Origin: Halomonas rhizosphaerae
GTDB taxonomy: Bacteria; Pseudomonadota; Gammaproteobacteria; Pseudomonadales; Halomonadaceae
NCBI RefSeq assembly: GCF_030010555.1
Contig: NZ_JASCQP010000026.1
Location: forward strand, 1 to 64,000
DNA: 64,000 nt
Direction of reading: 5' to 3'
The translations under genes were made by a program, and so were the position numbers. The notes below the pieces were generated by a model, which saw only the letters and a program-made list of their open reading frames with translations, did not search any database and was not told the origin of the DNA. Shown here piece after piece: positions 24,541-33,700 of this stretch (the stretch's first letter is position 1; each line of letters begins with the position of its first letter).

Positions 24541-25056
24541 GTGCCAACCACTCGGCTGGATGCCATCGACCGCCGCATCCTGGCGGCGCTGCAGCGCGAC
24601 GCCCGGCTGACCAACGTTCAGCTGGCCGAGGAGGTGAACCTCTCGCCCTCGCCCTGCTTGCGACGGGTGCGCCAGCTGGAGGCGGCGGGGCTGATCCGCG
24701 GCTACCACGCCGAGCTGGACCGCGGCGGGGTGGGCCTCGGCCTCACCGTCTTCGTCGGCATCAAGGTGGAGCGCCACCACGAGGCCCAGGCCAACGCCTT
24801 CCGCGAGGCGGTCGCGGCGCTGCCGGAGGTGGTCTCCGCCCATCTGGTGTCGGGGGAGTCGGACTTCCTGCTGCAGGTGGTGGTGGCGGACCTGGCGGCC
24901 TACGAGCGCTTCCTGACCGGGACCCTGCTGCGCCTGCCCGGCGTCAGTGACATCCGCAGCAACTTCGCCATCCAGACCGTCAAGGAACACGGGCCGCTGC
25001 CCCTGGCGCGGCGCGAGGACGACGCCCCTGAGGCCTCCCCTGGCCGGGGACCCTAG
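24541..25056 (+). CDS. Lrp/AsnC-family transcriptional regulator
   Basis: A 171-residue regulator with an N-terminal winged HTH (LDAIDRRILAALQRDARLTN, then LAEEVNLSPSPCLRRVRQLE) and a C-terminal RAM/AsnC ligand domain (about residues 65-150) including GESDFLLQVVV. It should oligomerise and respond to an amino acid. The GTG at 24541 follows GAGGTGA. It is divergent from the LysE-type exporter, its likely target. Its TAG stop shares the bases CTAG with the stop of the convergent hydrogenase protease gene, so the two 3' ends overlap by four bases. Confidence 0.92.
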   Translation: MPTTRLDAIDRRILAALQRDARLTNVQLAEEVNLSPSPCLRRVRQLEAAGLIRGYHAELDRGGVGLGLTVFVGIKVERHHEAQANAFREAVAALPEVVSAHLVSGESDFLLQVVVADLAAYERFLTGTLLRLPGVSDIRSNFAIQTVKEHGPLPLARREDDAPEASPGRGP

Positions 25057-25595
25057 CGGGCATCGAGCCAGCCCAGGACCGCCGCGTGCAGTCGCCGGGC
25101 CTGCGCCTTGTCGAGCCCTGGTGCCGTCATCTCGGGGCCTGCGTCTGCCGGCATCTCGATGCCGATGATCCGGATGCCCGCCCGGAAGAGCCCCAGGGCC
25201 TCGACCAGCGCCAGGGTGCCCGCCAGGTCGAGGCCGTGGGATGACAGCCGCGCGCTGGGCGTGGGGAGCTCCGCCGGCGCAAAGACCTTGAGGGTGCCGG
25301 GCGGCCCCTGGCCCCGCATGGCGTCGACCAGCAGCAGGCGGTCGCGTGGCGTCACTGCGTGGAGGAAGAGGTCGACGGGCTGGTCGAGTCGCACGACCGT
25401 GAGGTCATCGCGCTCGCACAGCGCATCGCCCAGCCACTCGGCGGCGAGCCAGCCCAGCCGGTCCCCGCCGTGGGGCGAGCCGAGCCCGAAGAGGTAGGCA
25501 TGGCCGCCGGGCCGGCCAGCGGTCCCGTCCTGCCGGGCAATGCCCGGCCCGGTCACACCCGGCTCATTCCCGCGTGGCTTATTTTCGCAAGACAT
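25053..25595 (-). CDS. [NiFe]-hydrogenase maturation protease
   Basis: A 180-residue protein of the HyaD/HycI peptidase family. YLFGLGSPHGGDRLGW corresponds to the GxGNxLxxDDGxG start, with Ser for Asn, and LLVDAMRG carries the second conserved Asp. It cleaves the C-terminal extension of the hydrogenase large subunit after nickel insertion. The ATG at 25595 lies inside the 3' end of the large-subunit gene (17-base overlap), so the two are translationally linked. It is the last gene of the operon. A start further in, near the GTG at about 25555, would remove a poorly conserved N-terminal tail and cannot be excluded. Confidence 0.85.
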   Translation of the reverse strand: MSCENKPRGNEPGVTGPGIARQDGTAGRPGGHAYLFGLGSPHGGDRLGWLAAEWLGDALCERDDLTVVRLDQPVDLFLHAVTPRDRLLLVDAMRGQGPPGTLKVFAPAELPTPSARLSSHGLDLAGTLALVEALGLFRAGIRIIGIEMPADAGPEMTAPGLDKAQARRLHAAVLGWLDAR

Positions 25596-26880
25596 TGAAG
25601 TCCAGGAAATGGGTGGCGCAGGAGATACAGGGGTCGTAGTTGCGGATGACCATCTCGCCATGCAGCCGCAGGGCGTCGTCGTCGCGCTCCAGGCCGAAGC
25701 GCGTCAGGCTCGCCGCGAGGTCCTCCTCCATCCGCGCCTGGTTCTGGCTGGTCGGGGGGACGATCCGGGCCTCGACGACCCGGGCGCTCTCGTCAAGCGC
25801 ATAGCGGTGCCAGAGGATGCCGCGGGGGGCCTCGGTGCAGCCGACGCCGACCCCGGCCCGGGCGGGCGTCTCAGCATGGGGCTCGGCGGCGGGGGCGTAG
25901 TCCTCGGTGAGGCGCAGTGCCTCGCCCAGGGCGACATGCATCTCCACCGCCCGGGCGACAATGCTGTGGAACATGTTGCGGCTGGGGAATGGGATGCCGA
26001 GGTCGTCGAGCCGCTGTCGCAGCTCCTCGGGCAGCCGGTCGAGGTTGTTGTTGAGCCGGGCCAGCGGCCCGACCAGGTAGGGGTGGCCGTCGAGTTGGGC
26101 GTGCAGGGCGGTGGAGTGGGGGACCTGGAACTCGCGGAAGTGCTGCTCGAAGTCGGCCGGGGCGATGTCGAGCCCCTGGTCGGAGACGATGCGGCCGGCG
26201 GTGATGGGGTAGTCGTGGTCATGGCGCAGCGAGACCGAGACGAAGTCCTGGTCGTCCTCGGGCAGCGGCAGGCCGGCGACCCAGGCGATCAGCGCGCGGG
26301 CCTCCTCGAGGCCCTCCGCCAGGCGCTGTCGAAGGGTCTGCATGGCCGCCGTGTCGGGGGCATGGAAGAAGCCGCCCGGACAGATGCCGACCGGGTGCAC
26401 CGAGCGGCCGCCGAAGGTGCGGATGATCTCGTTGCCGAGCCCCTGGAGCCGCAGGCCGCGGCGCACCTCGTCCGGGTAGTCCCGGGCCATCGCCGGGGCG
26501 CTGTCGTACCCGAGGAAGTCGGGGGCGGCCAGCAGGTGGATGTGCAGGCTGTGGCTCTGCAGCCACTCGCCGCAGTACATCACCCGGCGCATCGCCTCCA
26601 CCCAGGGGCTGGGCGTGACGCCGAGGATCGACTCGATCGCCGCCACCGCACTCATCTGGTAGGCCACGGGGCAGATGCCGCAGATCCGGGCCACGCTGTC
26701 GATCACGTCCTGGGTGCTGCGCCCCTCGAGCAGCTTCTCGAACAGCCGGGGTGGCTCGAAGATCCGCAGCGTCAGCGCCTCGATCCGGCCGGCCTCGATG
26801 CGGATGTCCAGGGCGCCCTCGCCCTCGACCCTCGCCAGGATGGGCACATGGATCTCGCCGGTTCGCGTGTCGTGACTCAT
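25579..26880 (-). CDS. hyhL: [NiFe]-hydrogenase large subunit, group 3b type (alpha)
   Basis: A 433-residue catalytic subunit. The nickel ligands are in ICGIC (Cys about 67 and 70) and DPCISC near the C terminus (Cys about 418 and 421). The extension after ATH, about nine residues ending NVLRK, would be removed by the protease encoded next. A short large subunit together with FAD/NAD(P) and dicluster Fe-S partners fits cytoplasmic group 3b enzymes, which couple H2 to NADP(H) and can reduce sulfur. The ATG at 26880 overlaps the delta-subunit stop (ATGA). The gene is intact with all four Cys. Confidence 0.93.
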   Translation of the reverse strand: MSHDTRTGEIHVPILARVEGEGALDIRIEAGRIEALTLRIFEPPRLFEKLLEGRSTQDVIDSVARICGICPVAYQMSAVAAIESILGVTPSPWVEAMRRVMYCGEWLQSHSLHIHLLAAPDFLGYDSAPAMARDYPDEVRRGLRLQGLGNEIIRTFGGRSVHPVGICPGGFFHAPDTAAMQTLRQRLAEGLEEARALIAWVAGLPLPEDDQDFVSVSLRHDHDYPITAGRIVSDQGLDIAPADFEQHFREFQVPHSTALHAQLDGHPYLVGPLARLNNNLDRLPEELRQRLDDLGIPFPSRNMFHSIVARAVEMHVALGEALRLTEDYAPAAEPHAETPARAGVGVGCTEAPRGILWHRYALDESARVVEARIVPPTSQNQARMEEDLAASLTRFGLERDDDALRLHGEMVIRNYDPCISCATHFLDFNVLRK

Positions 26881-27698
26881 CCCTGCTCCTCCTCGCGGCC
26901 CTGACGCGTGATGACCCGTGCCTGCCAGTCCAGGCCCTCGCTCTGGAAGGGCTCGGCATGGCCGTTGATGAACAGCAGGCGCCGGGCAACCTCGTCCGCC
27001 GGCATGCCGGTATCGGCCAGGTGGCTGGCCAGTGCCGAGACGTTGGCCTGCACGGCGGGCCCGTAGCAGGCGTAGCAGTCGCGCTGCCAGCGGGGGCAGA
27101 TCGCGCCGCAGCCGGTGCTGGTGACCGGCCCCATGCAGGGCTGGCCCTTGGCGACCATCACGCACACCGCCTGCTGGCGCTTGCACTCCATGCACACCGC
27201 ACTGTGGTCGACACGGGGCAGGTGGCCGGCCAGCAGCGACTTGGTGGCGCCGAGCACCTGTTCGCCGCTGACCGGGCAGCCCCAGAGCTCCAGGTCGACC
27301 TTGACGCTCTCGGCAATCGGGGTCGAGTCGGCGAGCAGGTCGATATGCTCGGGCTGGGCATAGACCCCGGACACCCATTCGTCGGCGTCGTGGAGGTTGC
27401 GCAGCGCCTGGATGCCGCCGGCGGTGGCGCAGGCGCCGATGGTGACCAGGTAGCGACTGCGCTGGCGGATGCCGTGCAGGCGCGCGGCGTCCTGTGAGGT
27501 GGCCACGCTGCCCTCGACGAAGGCGATGTCGACCTCGGCCTCCTCGTCGACCGGCCCGGCCTCGGCGAAGTGCAGGATATCGACGGCCTCGGCCAGGGCC
27601 AGCAGGGGCTCGCCCAGGTTGAGGAAGGCCAGCTGGCAGCCGTCGCAGGAGCTGAACTTGTGCACGGCGATGCGTGGACGGCGGGTCCCGGTGGTCAT
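26877..27698 (-). CDS. hyhS: [NiFe]-hydrogenase small subunit, group 3b type (delta)
   Basis: A 273-residue Fe-S subunit. SSCDGCQLAF (Cys 18 and 21) with IGACA and WGCP supplies the proximal cluster. Further Cys in VCMECKRQ, QPCMGPVTSTGCGAICP and RDCYACYG would hold additional 4Fe-4S clusters. No Tat signal is present, so the enzyme is cytoplasmic. It passes electrons from the NiFe site to the beta and gamma subunits. It starts two bases after the gamma-subunit stop and overlaps the large-subunit start. Confidence 0.92.
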   Translation of the reverse strand: MTTGTRRPRIAVHKFSSCDGCQLAFLNLGEPLLALAEAVDILHFAEAGPVDEEAEVDIAFVEGSVATSQDAARLHGIRQRSRYLVTIGACATAGGIQALRNLHDADEWVSGVYAQPEHIDLLADSTPIAESVKVDLELWGCPVSGEQVLGATKSLLAGHLPRVDHSAVCMECKRQQAVCVMVAKGQPCMGPVTSTGCGAICPRWQRDCYACYGPAVQANVSALASHLADTGMPADEVARRLLFINGHAEPFQSEGLDWQARVITRQGREEEQG

Positions 27699-27700
27699 GG

Positions 27701-28534
27701 TCAGACTCCCCTGTGCGACAGGTAGGGCGCCAGTTCCCGGCAGGTGAAGACCGGGCCGTCACGGCACACGAACTTGGGCCCCAGCTGGCAGCGGCCGCAG
27801 GAGCCGATGGCGCAGTGCATGTTGCGCTCCATGCTGAGCCAGATCCGCTCTTCCGGCACCTCGCGCTCGCGCATCGCCTTGATCACCGCCCGCATCATGC
27901 CCTCGGGGCCGCAGATGAAGACCGAGCAGCGCGCCGAGTCGAAGTCGATGCGCTCGAAGAACTGGGTCACCGGGCCGGTATGCCAGGGCCAGAAGGTATC
28001 GCCGGTGTCGGCGGTCAGGTAGACCTCGACGTCCGGGTGACGGCGCCAGGCGGCGTAGCGATCGCGCCAGATCAGGTCGTTGGAGTGCTTCACTCCCTGG
28101 ATGATATGCATCCGGCCGTAGCGTCCGCGCCGGTGCAGGACGTACTCGATCAGCGAGACCGACGGGGCGCAGCCCAGGCCGCCGGTGACGATCACCAGGT
28201 CGGTACCCTCGGCCTCCTCCGTGGGCCAGCCGCGACCATAGGGGCCGCGCAGGCCGAGCCGGTCGCCGACCTCGAGCCGCCCCAGGTTGCGGGTGACCGA
28301 GCCGACCTTGCGGATGGTGTGGTCGATCATCGCCCGCTCGTCTGGGTCGGAGACGATGGAGATCGGCACCTCGCCCATGCCCGGCAGGCAGAGCATGTTG
28401 AACTGGCCCATGGTGAAGCGGTAGGCGGCCTGCACCTCGGGGTCGGTGAAGCGCAGCTGCAGGCTGAACATGTCCGGGGTCTCGTCCCTGCGGCCGACGA
28501 CCTCGGCCTCGTGGGGTACCAGCGGGCTGGTCAT
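27701..28534 (-). CDS. hyhG: Hydrogenase FAD/NAD(P)-binding subunit (gamma)
   Basis: A 277-residue protein of the dihydroorotate dehydrogenase electron-transfer / sulfhydrogenase gamma type. The FAD-binding beta barrel (about residues 8-100) is followed by an NAD(P)-binding lobe with VTGGLGCAPSVSLI and CGPEGMM. The C terminus binds a 2Fe-2S cluster through CAIGSCGRC and a later Cys in FVCRDG. It exchanges electrons between NAD(P)H and the Fe-S relay. The ATG at 28534 overlaps the beta-subunit stop as ATGA; a longer frame upstream is an artefact of the neighbouring gene. Confidence 0.92.
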   Translation of the reverse strand: MTSPLVPHEAEVVGRRDETPDMFSLQLRFTDPEVQAAYRFTMGQFNMLCLPGMGEVPISIVSDPDERAMIDHTIRKVGSVTRNLGRLEVGDRLGLRGPYGRGWPTEEAEGTDLVIVTGGLGCAPSVSLIEYVLHRRGRYGRMHIIQGVKHSNDLIWRDRYAAWRRHPDVEVYLTADTGDTFWPWHTGPVTQFFERIDFDSARCSVFICGPEGMMRAVIKAMREREVPEERIWLSMERNMHCAIGSCGRCQLGPKFVCRDGPVFTCRELAPYLSHRGV

Positions 28535-29697
28535 GGCGGGTCCTCCCCGTCGGGTGCCTTGGGAGGCGCGTCCCCGGGCGCCTTGGACAGCGCGTCGTCG
28601 GGCGCCACAGCCAGCGCGGCCAGCTCCTCCGTCACGTCGATGCCCACCGGGCACCAGGCGATGCAGCGGCCGCAGCCCACGCAGCCGCTGCGGCCGTACT
28701 GTTCCACCCAGGTGCCGAACTTGTGGGTCAGCCACTGGCGATAGCGCTGGGGCCGTTCGGCCCGGATGACGGTGCCGTGGATGTAGCTGTGGTCGGGGTC
28801 GAAGCAGCTGCCCCACTGCCGGCCGTGGCTGGCCGTCTGGCCGTCCAGGGAGAGCTCGTCGACGTGGGTCTGGCAGAAGCAGGTGGGGCAGACCGCGGTG
28901 CAGTTGCCGCAGGTCAGGCAGCGGTCGTTGAGGCTCTGCCAGTGCGGATGGTCGACGGCCGCCTGCAGCATCTCCGGGAGCGAGGCGTCGGGCAGCCCGC
29001 GCTTCTGCTGGCGGGTGGCACGCTCGACCCCGGCCTCCACCTGCTCGAGCTGGTCATGGCTTGCCAGGGTCGTCTCCAGGGTGTCGAGGATGGCCTGGCC
29101 CTCCTGGGTGTGGGCCTCCACCACGAAGCCGTCGTCGAGTTCCGAGAGCGCCAGGTCGAAGCCGTGCTGTGCCCGCGGACCGTCCCCGGTGGCGGTACAG
29201 AAGCAGGTGGCCGCGGAGCGCATGCAGTTGACGGCGACCAGGAAGAGGTTCTGGCGTCGCTCGCGGTAGAGCGGGTCCGGGTGGGCGTCATGCAGGAAGT
29301 GGCGGTCATGGACCGCCAGCGCCGCGAGGTCGCAGGCCCGCACGCCGATGACCGCCGTCGGCTGGGCCTCGGGGGGCTGCTCGCGGAACACCAGGCGCCC
29401 GTCGGGCTGGCGCTCGCTTCGCCACAGGGTCTCGCGAGGGGCGAAGGTCAGCGGCTTGATCGCCTGGGGCCCCGTGGCCCAGTCGAAGACGCGTCCGGAA
29501 TCGGTGCGCTCGAGCCGGTAGTGGCCGGGGGCCTGGTCGTCGATGATCCCGACAGGCAGCTGCGCCACCGTCGTGAGGGGCTCGAAGAGGATGGCATGAT
29601 CGCGCACCCGGGGCCCGATGACCTCATAGCCCGCCTCCACCAGCCGGTCGAGGAGTGACTGGAGGCGCTCGCGGGCGAGAAAGTGCCGTACCTTCAT
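28531..29697 (-). CDS. hyhB: Hydrogenase iron-sulfur subunit (beta)
   Basis: A 388-residue protein. An N-terminal sulfite-reductase/hydrogenase-beta-like domain (about residues 1-230) contains GVRACDLAAL and a CMRSAATCFC cluster of Cys. The second part has two 4Fe-4S motifs, CLTCGNCTAVCP and CVGCGRCIAWCP. This is the beta subunit of sulfhydrogenase-type group 3b enzymes and links gamma to delta. The last 30 residues are a Pro/Asp/Lys-rich repeat (AP-D/G-DA) not needed for the fold. The gene follows hypE with a 49-base gap. Confidence 0.92.
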   Translation of the reverse strand: MKVRHFLARERLQSLLDRLVEAGYEVIGPRVRDHAILFEPLTTVAQLPVGIIDDQAPGHYRLERTDSGRVFDWATGPQAIKPLTFAPRETLWRSERQPDGRLVFREQPPEAQPTAVIGVRACDLAALAVHDRHFLHDAHPDPLYRERRQNLFLVAVNCMRSAATCFCTATGDGPRAQHGFDLALSELDDGFVVEAHTQEGQAILDTLETTLASHDQLEQVEAGVERATRQQKRGLPDASLPEMLQAAVDHPHWQSLNDRCLTCGNCTAVCPTCFCQTHVDELSLDGQTASHGRQWGSCFDPDHSYIHGTVIRAERPQRYRQWLTHKFGTWVEQYGRSGCVGCGRCIAWCPVGIDVTEELAALAVAPDDALSKAPGDAPPKAPDGEDPP

Positions 29698-29746
29698 GGT
29701 GGCGTGTCCCGTTCAAAGGTTCTCAGGTGGCCGGTGCCGCCGGGGC

Positions 29747-30775
29747 TCAGCAGATGCGCGGCAGCGGGTCGTCCTCGAGCTCCTGCAGGAGGCGCTCGCC
29801 GCCCCACTCGTTGACCAGCAGCAGCCGGTCGTGGTGCGGGTCGAGCGCGCCGACCCGCCGCGCGCCTCGTCCCTGCGGCAGCGCCTGCCAGCGGCGCAGG
29901 GCCTCGTCGGCCTCGTCCTCGGCCACGATGGCCACCACCCGCCCCTCGCAGGCCAGATAGAGGGGGTCGTAGCCCAGCATGTCGCAGACGCTGCGCACGC
30001 TGCCGCGGATCGGCAGCCGGGGCTCCTCGAGCGTCACGCCGAGCCCCGTGGCCTGGATCACCTCGTGCAGCACCGTCGCCAGGCCGCCGCGGGTCGGGTC
30101 GCGCATGAAACGCAGGCCGGGCATCGTTAGCAGCGTGCGGGTGAGGGGCAGCACGCTGGCGCTGTCGGAGGCCAGGTCGCCGCTCAGGCCGAATTCCTCG
30201 CGGGCCAGCATCACGGCAATGCCGTGGTCGCCCAGCGGCCCGCTGACCAGCACCGCATCCCCCGCACGAATGCCGCGGGTGCCGAGGGCCAGCCCGGCGG
30301 GCCGCGTGCCGATCCCGGACACGCCGAAGTAGAGCCCGCCGCAGAGCCCGCGCGGCAGTACCTTGGTGTCGCCGGCCACCACCTGGACGTCGCAGGCCCG
30401 GGCGGCCTCGGCCAGGCTGGCGACGATCCGCTCGAGTTCCTCGAGCGGCAGCCCCTCCTCCAGGAAGGCGTTGAGGCTCAGGTAGCGCGGGGTCGCCCCG
30501 CAGACGGCGAGGTCGTTGACGGTGCCGTGCACCGCCAGGCTGCCGATGTCGCCCCCGGCGAAGAACAGCGGCTGCACGGTGACTCCGTCGCTGGTGAAGA
30601 CCAGCTCATGGTCGCCGTCCGGGAAGGGGGGCAGGACGGCGGCATCGGCCAGCGGTGACAGCCAGGGGTTGCCCAGCTGGCGGACGAACACCGCATCGAT
30701 CAGCTGGCGCATGAGGCGCCCGCCGTTGCCGTGGGCCAGGGTGACGGTGGCCGTGTCGGGGCCGGGCTGGGTCAC
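29747..30775 (-). CDS. hypE: Hydrogenase maturation protein HypE
   Basis: A 342-residue member of the PurM-like family. HGNGGRLMRQLI starts the ATP-binding part and DPTRGGLATVLHEV is characteristic. The chain ends PRIC, the C-terminal Cys that carries the carbamoyl group from HypF and is dehydrated to thiocyanate, the cyanide source for the NiFe centre. It starts with a GTG placed directly after the TGA of hypDF. It follows the fused maturase and precedes the structural genes. Confidence 0.95.
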   Translation of the reverse strand: MTQPGPDTATVTLAHGNGGRLMRQLIDAVFVRQLGNPWLSPLADAAVLPPFPDGDHELVFTSDGVTVQPLFFAGGDIGSLAVHGTVNDLAVCGATPRYLSLNAFLEEGLPLEELERIVASLAEAARACDVQVVAGDTKVLPRGLCGGLYFGVSGIGTRPAGLALGTRGIRAGDAVLVSGPLGDHGIAVMLAREEFGLSGDLASDSASVLPLTRTLLTMPGLRFMRDPTRGGLATVLHEVIQATGLGVTLEEPRLPIRGSVRSVCDMLGYDPLYLACEGRVVAIVAEDEADEALRRWQALPQGRGARRVGALDPHHDRLLLVNEWGGERLLQELEDDPLPRIC

Positions 30776-33700
30776 TCACTCCTCCTCGTGCCGTGACCGT
30801 CGGGCCAGGCACTCCATGACCTGGCCGACGCTGATGGCGGCGTCGTTGCAGGGCAGTCGCTCGTGCAGCAGCACCGTGAAGCCGTCCTCCTCCAGGGCTG
30901 CCACGGCCGCCTCGGTCAGCCGGCGGTTCTGGAACACGCCGCCGGTCAGGCCGAGGGTCTCCACCCCGCTGGTGTCCCGGGCCGCCCCGGCCTGTCGGCG
31001 CAGCACCCGGACCAGGGTGGCATGGAAGTCCGCGGCGCGCCGGGACGGGGCGAGGCGCGCGTCATGGAGGTGACGGATCAGCGGGCGCCAGTCACAGCGT
31101 AGCACCCCGGCTGGGTCGCGTCGGTGGGGGAGCTCGAGCGGTTGGCCGTCGCCCTCGGCCAGCGTCTCGAGCCACATGGCGGCCTGGGCCTCGTGGCTGA
31201 CCCGGGGCATCGGGACCAGCAGGGCCGCGGCGGCATCGAAGAGCCGGCCCACGGCGGAACAGGCGGGGGCGTTGAGGCGCCGCTCCCAGGCCGCTCGCAG
31301 AAGGGCCAGCTCCTCATCGGTGCCCTCGGCGACCGGCCCCTCGAGGCCGCTCTGCCAGCCCAGGGTGGCGGCCAGGCGCCAGGGCTCCCGGATGGCCGCC
31401 TCCCCGCCGGGCAGGGCAAAGGGCGCGAACGAGGCATGGCGCCGCCAGCGCCCCGGTCGGCCGAGCAGGGCCTCGCCGCCCCACAGGGTGCCGTCCGGGC
31501 CCAGCCCGGTACCGTCCCAGGTGAACACCAGGGTCGGCTCCCGGAAGCGGCCGTGTTCCCCGCAAAGCGCGGCGGCATGGGCGTGGTGGTGGGCGACCTC
31601 CCGGCACGCCAGGCCGCTGTCGCGGGCCCAGCGGGTGCTGTGGTAGCCGCGGTGGGCATCATGCAGGACGAGCTCGGGGCGCACGCCATACAGCCTGGTC
31701 AGGGTCTCGATCTGCCGCGCGAAGGCCTGCTGGGTGCGCAGCGCCGACAGCTCGCCGATGTGCGGCGACAGCACCAGCCGCGAATCCCAGGCCAGGCAGA
31801 CCGTGCTCTTCTGCTGGGCGCCCACGGCGAGCAGGGCCCGGGGCAGGCGCCAGGGCAGTTCGAGCTCGAGGGGGGTGCTGCCCCGCCCCGGGCGCAGCGG
31901 GCGCGCCCTGCCGGCGATGGGCCGGCGGACGCCGTCGTCCACGGGGTGCAGGATGGGGCGGTCATGGTGCAGGAAGGCATCGGGCACCCGGCCCAGGCGC
32001 TGCTCCGCCATGGCCCGGTCGGCGATGATCGGCTCGCCGGCGACATTGGCCGAGGTGGCGACCAGCGGGCGCGCCAGGGCCTCCAGCAGCAGGTGGTGCA
32101 GGGGCGCATAGGGCAGCAGCACGCCGACCTCGTCGAGCCCGGGGGCGAGGCCCGCCTCGAGGCCGTGGTCGGCGCGCAGCGGGAGTAGCACCACCGGCCG
32201 TTCGTCGGCAAGCAGGGCCTCGGCGGCGGCTGGCTCCAGCCGGGCATGCCGGCGCACGGCGTCCAGGCCGTCCTCGCCCTGCCACGGGAGCATCACGGCG
32301 AACGGCTTGTGCGGCCGATGCTTGCGCTCGCGCAGGGTCGCCAGGGCCGCCGGGTTGCCGGCATCGGCCATCAGGTGATAGCCACCGACCCCTTTCACGG
32401 CCACGATTCGGCCATCGGCCAGCGCCGCGATGGCGGCCGCCAGCGCCTCCTCGGGATCCGTGAGCGTCCGGTTGCCCTCCACGAACCCCTCTACAAAGGT
32501 CAGCCGCGGCCCGCACTGTGGGCAGCCGATCGACTGGGCATGGAAGCGTCGGCTGTGCGGGTCGTCGTATTCCCGCCGGCACTCGGGGCAGAGCGGAAAG
32601 GCCTTGAGGCTGGTGCGCGTCCGGTCGTAGGGCAGCCGTTCGATCACGCTGTAGCGCGGGCCGCACTGGTCGCAGTGGGTGAAGGGGTAGCCGTGGTGGC
32701 GGTCCTGCGGGTCGTGCACCTCCGCCAGGCAGGCCGGGCACACCGGGGTGTCCAATGGCAGGTGGATCGCGCCGCCCGGCTCTCCGTCGCTAGGCTGGAT
32801 CACGAACGGTGGGGCCGCGTCCGGCGGGCTCAGCGTCGCCGGGATCGTCTCGCGGCGAGCGAGGCGCGGGCGCGCCAGCCGCGGCGCCTCGGCGAGCAGT
32901 GCCCGCTCGAAGGCGTCCAGGCGGTCGGCGCGTCCCTGGGCCTCGATCACCACCTTGCCGCCGCTGTTGCGCACCTGGCCCGCGAGGTCCAGCCGGCTGG
33001 CCAGCCGCTGGACGAAGGGCCGGAACCCCACGCCCTGGACCACGCCGGCCAGTACCCAGCGTCGCGCCTCCTGACCGGGGGCTTTCTCGACCGGGGCTGT
33101 CTCACCAGGGTCAGTCTCACCAGGGGCAGCGTCGACCGGGGTGGCGGCGTTCCGCCCCGCGGGCGCTTCCTGCGACGGCCGGACGCCATGGCTCCACCAG
33201 ATCCGGCAGGCGCCCTCCTCGGAGACCATGCAGGGGCCCACCGGGCTCTCGGGCCGGCAGGCGCTGCCGTAGAGTCGGCACTGGGGGGGGCGGATGCGCC
33301 CCAGCACCACCTCGGCGCAGTCGCAGCCGGGCGGCATCTCGCCGCGTCGCGCGTAGGCGGCCTCGAACACCTCGGGAAAGTGTCGGCGGGCATCGCGTTC
33401 GGCCAGGGTCGCGGTGCAGCCGTAGCCGGAATCGGGCAGGGTGCCGATGCCGCGCCACTCGGCGTCGGTGACCTCGAACAGCGAGCCCATCAGCGCCTGT
33501 GCCCGGCGGTTGCCGGCGGCGGTGACGCACTGCGGGTAGGCGTTGTCGAGCCGCGGGGTGCGGTCGAGCGCCTGCTGGAGTACCGCATGCAGGCCCGCTA
33601 GGATCAGGCCGGGGGTGAAGCCGGCCACGGCGGTGGGCAGGCCGTGCGCCTCGGCCACGAAGCGCCACTGCTCGGCGCCCATGATGGTCGCCACATGCCC

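Noticed and set aside
26877..27762. An N-terminal extension of the hydrogenase large subunit through the delta-subunit gene
   Set aside because: The frame is open by chance. The ATG at 26880 overlaps the delta stop, and the family N terminus starts there.
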